From Bacteroidales bacterium (GTDB lineage: Bacteria > Bacteroidota > Bacteroidia > Bacteroidales > F082): DNA of 64,000 nucleotides. Of this stretch, positions 59,774 through 64,000 are shown piece by piece. Position 1 is the first letter of the stretch, and every line of letters starts with the position of its first letter. A model generated the notes under the pieces. It was not told the DNA's origin, ran no database searches, and saw only the letters and a program-made list of their open reading frames with translations. The stretch lies in contig JAQVLA010000011.1 of NCBI GenBank assembly GCA_028704385.1, positions 37,147 through 101,146 on the forward strand, written 5' to 3'. The position numbers and the translations under genes were made by a program.

Positions 59774-59899
59774 ATGAGCAAGGTACTCGGATTTACAAAT
59801 ACATTGAAAACTCAACTTTTTAAAGTAATACTTAAAGATATTAAGACGGCATTAGCCGTCTTTTTTTTTGTCCTGCCCAAAAATATTCATCACAAATAA
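59774..59899 (+). CDS. PyrL-like leader peptide of pyrBI (41 aa)
   Basis: A 41-codon ORF from ATG at 59774 to TAA at 59897-59899, 22 nt before pyrB. It begins about 17 nt after the predicted transcript start. It contains a short T tract (59816-59821) and then reads through the terminator hairpin in the same frame as the carA leader. Residues 24-34 are K-T-A-L-A-V-F-F-F-V-L. The distance from its ATG to the hairpin is 69 nt, identical to the carA leader. Outside the hairpin-coded part the two peptides are unrelated. Confidence 0.72.
   Translation: MSKVLGFTNTLKTQLFKVILKDIKTALAVFFFVLPKNIHHK
59843..59869 (+). terminator. pyrBI attenuator (intrinsic terminator inside the leader ORF)
   Basis: AAGACGGC/GCCGTCTT stem with loop ATTA, then nine T. 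It differs from the carA hairpin by one loop base and tract length. It lies after the pyrB promoter, so it can only reduce pyrBI transcription or trap read-through from carB. Confidence 0.85.
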
Positions 59900-59921
59900 T
59901 CTCTAAACCAAAAATTAATCA

Positions 59922-60830
59922 ATGAAAAACCGAAGTCTTATTTCCATCAATGATTACTCCAAAGAGGAAATCATGCAGGTTCTGGAATTAGCTGCAGAAT
60001 TTGAAAAAAAACCGCATCAGAATTTGCTGCATGGCCGGGTGATTGCATCCCTTTTTTTTGAACCTTCAACGCGCACGCGATTGAGTTTCGAAAGTGCCAT
60101 CCAGAAGCTTGGCGGTAATGTAATTGGATTTAGCAGTGCCGCTACTTCAAGTGTACAAAAAGGCGAATCTTTAAAAGATACCATTTTAACCGTCTGCAAC
60201 TATTCTGATCTTATCGTGATGCGTCATCCTGTTGATGGTTCAGCGCGATTTGCAAGCGAAGTAGCCAGTGTTCCGATCATTAATGCCGGCGATGGAGCAA
60301 ACCAGCATCCAACCCAATGTTTGCTCGATCTCTATTCAATCAAAAAAACGCAAGGCACACTGGAAAATCTGGAAGTGACCTTCGTTGGTGATTTAAAATA
60401 CGGCCGCACGGTTCATAGTCTGGTTATAGCCCTCTGTCATTTTAATACAAAGTTTCATTTGGTTTCTCCGGTTGAATTAAAATTACCAAGTGCTGTAAAA
60501 AGACATATTAAGGAAGCTAATTTGCAATATGAACAATACACTGATTTCAGCGAAGTAATTCCAAAATCAGACATTATCTATATGACACGTATTCAGCGCG
60601 AACGCTTCCCTGATCCATTGGAATACGAAAAAGTGAAAAATGCGTACATACTCGACAATGGCATGTTAGACTACGCAAGAGAAAACTGCAAAATTTTACA
60701 TCCACTACCACGTGTAAATGAAATAAGTACAAATGTGGACGACAATCCAAAAGCCTATTACTTTGAACAAGCACTCAATGGAGTATATGTGAGACAAGCT
60801 TTAATTGCCGCTATCCTGGGACTTAAATAA
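59922..60830 (+). CDS. pyrB: Aspartate carbamoyltransferase catalytic subunit
   Basis: 302 residues. It condenses carbamoyl phosphate with aspartate, the committed step of pyrimidine synthesis. Active-site motifs are FFEPSTRTRLSFESA (carbamoyl-phosphate loop), QKGESLKDT (the Lys-bearing 80s loop), HPTQCLLDLY, and ILHPLPRVNEI. It pairs with pyrI to form the allosteric holoenzyme, as in enteric bacteria. Confidence 0.97.
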   Translation: MKNRSLISINDYSKEEIMQVLELAAEFEKKPHQNLLHGRVIASLFFEPSTRTRLSFESAIQKLGGNVIGFSSAATSSVQKGESLKDTILTVCNYSDLIVMRHPVDGSARFASEVASVPIINAGDGANQHPTQCLLDLYSIKKTQGTLENLEVTFVGDLKYGRTVHSLVIALCHFNTKFHLVSPVELKLPSAVKRHIKEANLQYEQYTDFSEVIPKSDIIYMTRIQRERFPDPLEYEKVKNAYILDNGMLDYARENCKILHPLPRVNEISTNVDDNPKAYYFEQALNGVYVRQALIAAILGLK

Positions 60831-60850
60831 AACCGAAAATCAATAAAATA

Positions 60851-61315
60851 ATGAATAACAAGCGTAAAGAATTAATCGTTTCGGCGATCAGCAACGGAAC
60901 AGTGATTGATCACATTCCGGCCAATAAATTGTTTCAGGTGATCAGAATACTCGACCTCGAAAAATCTGATAAGGAGGTCTATTTTGGAACCAATCTGGAA
61001 AGTAAAAAATATGGGCGAAAGGGAATTATTAAAATTAGTGAAAAATATTTTGAATCCAGCGAAACTGATAAAATTGCACTGGTTGCACCTACTGCTACCT
61101 TAATCGAAATCAAAGATTATGAAGTAACCAAAAAAACTACAGTTAACATTCCTGACACAATTGAGCGCATAGCAAAATGTTTCAATCCCAACTGCGTAAC
61201 AAACAAAGAACAGGTTCCAACAAAGTTTAAAGTGATCAAAATTAATGGCGAAATAAAGTTGGCCTGTCATTACTGCGAAAAAAACACTTCGCAAAGTAAC
61301 ATGGTTTTTAACTAG
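60851..61315 (+). CDS. pyrI: Aspartate carbamoyltransferase regulatory subunit
   Basis: 154 residues. The N-terminal allosteric domain (nucleotide binding, with IDHIPANKLFQVIRIL) and C-terminal zinc domain with four Cys (CFNPNC and CHYC) are both intact, so nucleotide feedback control is likely. It lies 20 nt after pyrB. Confidence 0.96.
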   Translation: MNNKRKELIVSAISNGTVIDHIPANKLFQVIRILDLEKSDKEVYFGTNLESKKYGRKGIIKISEKYFESSETDKIALVAPTATLIEIKDYEVTKKTTVNIPDTIERIAKCFNPNCVTNKEQVPTKFKVIKINGEIKLACHYCEKNTSQSNMVFN

Positions 61316-61335
61316 AATATTTTCATGCTTTCTAA

Positions 61336-61367
61336 AAAGGCTTTGGGTGATTTATCCAAAGCTTTTT
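61336..61367 (+). terminator. Intrinsic terminator of pyrBI
   Basis: AAAGGCTTTGG pairs with CCAAAGCTTTT with one mismatch around GTGATTTAT, followed by T-rich sequence, 20 nt after the pyrI stop. Confidence 0.78.
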
Positions 61368-61435
61368 CTTTATTTGGTCCGGTCAAACTTTCCAATGAAA
61401 GTATTGTTATAAATTTGTAACAATTTCAGAAAATC

Positions 61436-62137
61436 ATGGCAGGATATATTCAGGAATTGATAAAAGAAGGTGAGCATCAGCAGCAGGATTTTAAATTTGA
61501 AATTTCTGACAGCAAAAAAATTGCCCGATCCCTGGTAGCTTTTGCCAATACAGATGGCGGAAGGCTTTTGGTAGGAGTCAAAGACAATGGCGCCATTGCA
61601 GGAGTACGATCCGATGAAGAAATACATATGGTGGAAGCTGCAGCGCAACTATACTGCCAGCCTGAGGTAAAATTTACAACCAAAGAATGGAACATCAATG
61701 GCAAATTAGTGTTGGAAGTAGTTGTGCCCAAAAACAAAAAGCTAAAACACAAAGCCCCGGACAAAAATAACAATTACAAGATCTTTGTGCGTGTTGGCGA
61801 CCAAAATCTTTTGGCAACACCAGTGATGCTTAAAGTTTGGAAAAAAGAAAAGCAAAAAATTGCTGTCAGGATATCAATTACCGAAACTGAAATGCAATTA
61901 CTGCGCTATTTAAACGAAAACCAATCCATAAGTCTGGAAGAATTTATCCAACTGAACGGAATTAAAAAGCAACGTGCCGAAGCTATCCTCGTAGATTTTA
62001 TCCTGCTTGGAATCATTTCTATCGAACTTACCGAAAAGCATACCCGTTATTATCTCACCGAATCAGATTTTATGGAACGCATTGCCTCATTTTCAGAGGA
62101 AACCTTTGTTGCTCAATCCAATATACATCAGAAATAA
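61436..62137 (+). CDS. AlbA_2 (Schlafen-type) putative DNA-binding/ATPase protein
   Basis: 233 residues. The N-terminal AlbA_2 domain (about 8-130) has E-x-QQQDFKFE, LVAFANTDGGRLLVGVKDNG and VFVR-like KIFVRVGDQN. A winged-helix-like C-terminal region (about 145-215) suggests nucleic-acid binding. In other bacteria such proteins are regulators or parts of defence loci; no defence partners are seen here. Confidence 0.82.
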   Translation: MAGYIQELIKEGEHQQQDFKFEISDSKKIARSLVAFANTDGGRLLVGVKDNGAIAGVRSDEEIHMVEAAAQLYCQPEVKFTTKEWNINGKLVLEVVVPKNKKLKHKAPDKNNNYKIFVRVGDQNLLATPVMLKVWKKEKQKIAVRISITETEMQLLRYLNENQSISLEEFIQLNGIKKQRAEAILVDFILLGIISIELTEKHTRYYLTESDFMERIASFSEETFVAQSNIHQK

Positions 62138-62144
62138 AAAACCT

Positions 62145-62828
62145 ATGATTGAAAATAATCAGCTTAAAACAGTAGCTTTCAGCTTTGTGCTGATGCTTTC
62201 AGTAATCAGTTTTCAAGCGTATTCTCAGATAGCCCTAAACAATCAGGCTGTCGAAATCTCACAGCTTGCTGATGAAAATAAAAAAGTTGAAAGATCAAAA
62301 TTTAATGTATCTATGAATCTGGAGGCAGGGTTTCAAACAGGTTCCCTAAGCAAAAAAGGTACTTATTATGAGAGAATCAATCCTCAAATCAATTACGAAT
62401 TATCAAAAAATTTCACGGGTTTTGCAGGCGTACAACAAACCTGGATTCAAAATCTCAATCAACTTTCGATAAACAGTGAAGGCAACTGGAAAGTGAATGA
62501 AATCAATGCAAACTATATTATATTTTACGCTGGTGGGAGTTATCAGATAAACCCAAACTTACGATTAAGTGGTATGGCCTGGAAACAGGCTGACCAGCAA
62601 ACAATCATACAAAGAAAAAACAATACGTCCGATTTCAATGCCAGAGGTTTTCAGCTTTATATGAATTATCGGATTACCAATAATTTGCAAATTAATGCTT
62701 CATTTAACTATCAAAATGGAAACTCCGGTAACTTTTTTTATAACGAATTTCAACAACCCTACAACCCTTTTGGCGTTTCCCCTTATAATATAGGTGATGG
62801 CTTTGGAACAAATCCTTTCAGATTCTAA
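62145..62828 (+). CDS. Exported beta-barrel-like protein, unknown function
   Basis: I chose the ATG at 62145 (227 residues) because it starts a signal peptide (VAFSFVLMLSVISFQAYS-Q). An upstream in-frame ATG at 62007 lies inside the AlbA_2 gene. Alternating aromatic strands (FAGVQQTWIQNLNQLSIN, GFQLYMNYRITNNLQINASF) suggest a small outer-membrane barrel; the C terminus ends in F. It lies 7 nt after the AlbA_2 gene. No family recognised. Confidence 0.72.
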   Translation: MIENNQLKTVAFSFVLMLSVISFQAYSQIALNNQAVEISQLADENKKVERSKFNVSMNLEAGFQTGSLSKKGTYYERINPQINYELSKNFTGFAGVQQTWIQNLNQLSINSEGNWKVNEINANYIIFYAGGSYQINPNLRLSGMAWKQADQQTIIQRKNNTSDFNARGFQLYMNYRITNNLQINASFNYQNGNSGNFFYNEFQQPYNPFGVSPYNIGDGFGTNPFRF

Positions 62829-62839
62829 AACAAAACAAT

Positions 62840-63604
62840 ATGTACATTCTGATCTCACCAGCTAAAACACAGGATTTCAATACCCATGTTTCAGTAGTGC
62901 CATCCAGCAAACCCCGTTTTACATCAGAGGCCGACAGAATTGTTGCCAGGTTAAAAAAAATGCATCCAAAGGATTTGTCAAAGCTCATGCATATCAGCGA
63001 TGATCTGGCCCGGCAGAATTATGAACGCTATCAACAATGGAAACACCTTGACGACCAACATCTTAAAGAAGCAATTTTTGCATTTAAAGGCGATGTATAT
63101 CAAGGCCTTGATGCGGTATCTCTAACAGAAGATGAACTCCACTATGCCCAAAATCATTTGCGTATTTTGTCAGGAATGTATGGCATACTGAGGCCGTTAG
63201 ATAAAATTGCACCCCATCGTCTCGAAATGGGCACACTTTTATCCATTGGTAAGGCCTCCAATTTGTATGCGTACTGGAAATCAAAAATCCATATGCAAAT
63301 CAAGGAAGATCTTAATGCATTGGACACAAAATTATTGGTAAACTTGGCATCCAACGAATATTTTAAAAGTGTAACGCCAGAAAAGCTTAACATTGAACTT
63401 GTTACTCCAATATTCAAGGATTTTAAAAATGGTGAATATAAGGTCATCAGTTTCTTCGCAAAAAAAGCAAGAGGAATGATGACACGACATCTTCTGCAAC
63501 AAAAAGCTTCTCATAAGGATGCCATCATAAGTTTTAACGAAGACGGATATCATTTTGCCGAGGCCTTATCCACTTCCGAAAATCCTGTTTTTACACGTGG
63601 TTAA
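62840..63604 (+). CDS. yaaA: Peroxide stress protein YaaA (DUF328)
   Basis: 254 residues. Family marks are the start MYILISPAKTQDF, AIFAFKGDVYQGLDA, LRILSGMYGILRPLDKI, NLASNEYFK and the C-terminal ISFFAKKARGMMTR. E. coli YaaA lowers free iron under peroxide stress and binds DNA through a cavity with basic residues. It lies 11 nt after the barrel gene. Confidence 0.95.
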   Translation: MYILISPAKTQDFNTHVSVVPSSKPRFTSEADRIVARLKKMHPKDLSKLMHISDDLARQNYERYQQWKHLDDQHLKEAIFAFKGDVYQGLDAVSLTEDELHYAQNHLRILSGMYGILRPLDKIAPHRLEMGTLLSIGKASNLYAYWKSKIHMQIKEDLNALDTKLLVNLASNEYFKSVTPEKLNIELVTPIFKDFKNGEYKVISFFAKKARGMMTRHLLQQKASHKDAIISFNEDGYHFAEALSTSENPVFTRG

Positions 63605-63664
63605 GCAGAAAAATGACATCTAACAACCTCATTTCTAATCATATTAATTTTTCCTCAAAAAACC

Positions 63665-63696
63665 TTGTAAAATCTATAAATAAGGTTGTATCTTTG
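63665..63696 (+). promoter_or_regulatory. Promoter P1 (TTG-N21-TATCTTTG)
   Basis: TTG at 63665-63667 and TATCTTTG at 63689-63696 with 21-nt spacing, followed by CCGTCCC in the start region. Confidence 0.68.
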
Positions 63697-63875
63697 CCGT
63701 CCCAAACGCGGGAAACACAGCAGTGTTTATCGAGAAAGGGCGAAGTTATTTAGCTGATGAAGGACAAGCAGGTTGTATTGAGTGTGGGCGCATTAAAATA
63801 GCGTAGATTAAAGAAGTGAAAGACAACCGGTTAAAGAGATGAAAAACATTTTTAAATATTTTTTTTCACAAATGC

Positions 63876-63905
63876 TTGTCTGGGACAAAAAAAGCAGTAA
63901 TTTTG
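63876..63905 (+). promoter_or_regulatory. Promoter P2 (TTG-N19-TAATTTTG)
   Basis: TTG at 63876-63878 and TAATTTTG at 63898-63905 with 19-nt spacing, followed by CACTCCCG. It is 209 nt downstream of P1. Confidence 0.7.
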
Positions 63906-64000
63906 CACTCCCGTTTTGAGAGAAAAGACAGAGGCGAAAAGGGTAACGGGAAAAAAGAGAAAGAATACAAGTTCTTTGAAAGCTTGAAGCCAAAAGCCTG

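Larger units (their letters stand above)
63605..64000 (+). promoter_or_regulatory. Probable leader and promoter region of an rRNA operon
   Basis: 396 nt without a credible ORF. It contains two strong tandem promoters (63665-63696 and 63876-63905) and near its end GTTCTTTGAAAG, resembling the boxA-like antitermination site seen before 16S genes in Bacteroidota. The 16S gene itself would start beyond the window; this is inference. Confidence 0.6.

Noticed and set aside
62007..62144. Extended N terminus of the barrel-like protein
   Set aside because: It lies inside the AlbA_2 gene in another frame and would bury the signal peptide that begins at 62145.

Overview
The window looks like chromosomal DNA from a member of the Bacteroidota, probably near Bacteroidales/Marinilabiliales. 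The evidence is repeated TAnnTTTG promoter elements, type IX secretion (T9SS) C-terminal sorting domains, DUF3078 and DUF4293 proteins, GldI-like FKBP lipoproteins, a Rho factor with a long disordered insert, and moderately AT-rich sequence with weak Shine-Dalgarno sites. Genes are densely packed. I saw no insertion sequence, prophage, CRISPR array or tRNA.

Layout. 1-10692: the end of a surface-polysaccharide operon (six glycosyltransferases, one hexapeptide acyltransferase, two methyltransferases, one secreted beta-helix protein), followed 10 nt later by a hybrid histidine kinase and then a lone receiver protein. 13.7-17.5 kb: a minus-strand operon of nrnA plus three FKBP lipoproteins. 17.7-21.6 kb: ndk, an XRE regulator with palindromic operator-like repeats, and a TPR histidine kinase/LuxR regulator pair. 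21.9-25.5 kb: a secreted subtilase and an M1-type peptidase. 25.6-29 kb: aldehyde dehydrogenase, trmD, rplS, rlmB. 29-34.5 kb: envelope proteins, a phosphoesterase, rho and a ProX-type deacylase. 34.6-38.3 kb: arginine deiminase, a class III cyclase and an HD-family protein. 38.3-48.6 kb: two GT-C membrane glycosyltransferases, ligA, an ABC exporter, an SRPBCC/GyrI-like protein and a PatB-like lyase. 48.7-53.5 kb: purK-purE, a T9SS cargo protein, argS. 53.7-61.3 kb: a COG2403 GTPase and carA-carB-pyrB-pyrI. 61.4-64 kb: an AlbA_2 protein, a barrel-like protein, yaaA, and tandem strong promoters that probably drive an rRNA operon just outside the window.

The most notable signal is in the pyrimidine cluster. 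carA and pyrB are each preceded by their own promoter, a leader ORF of 39 or 41 codons, and a nearly identical intrinsic-terminator hairpin. Both leader ORFs read through the hairpin in the same frame, and in both the hairpin starts exactly 69 nt after the leader start codon. The two peptides share K-T-A-x-A-V-F-F-x-x-L at residues 24-34. This is the architecture of enterobacterial pyrL/pyrBI attenuation (UTP-sensitive coupling of transcription and translation), here duplicated so that the first enzyme pair (carAB) and the second (pyrBI) each have a copy. The CarA/CarB sequences also resemble the eukaryotic CAD/CPS type more than the E. coli type.

All family assignments come from reading motifs in the translated sequence. 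No database search was possible.
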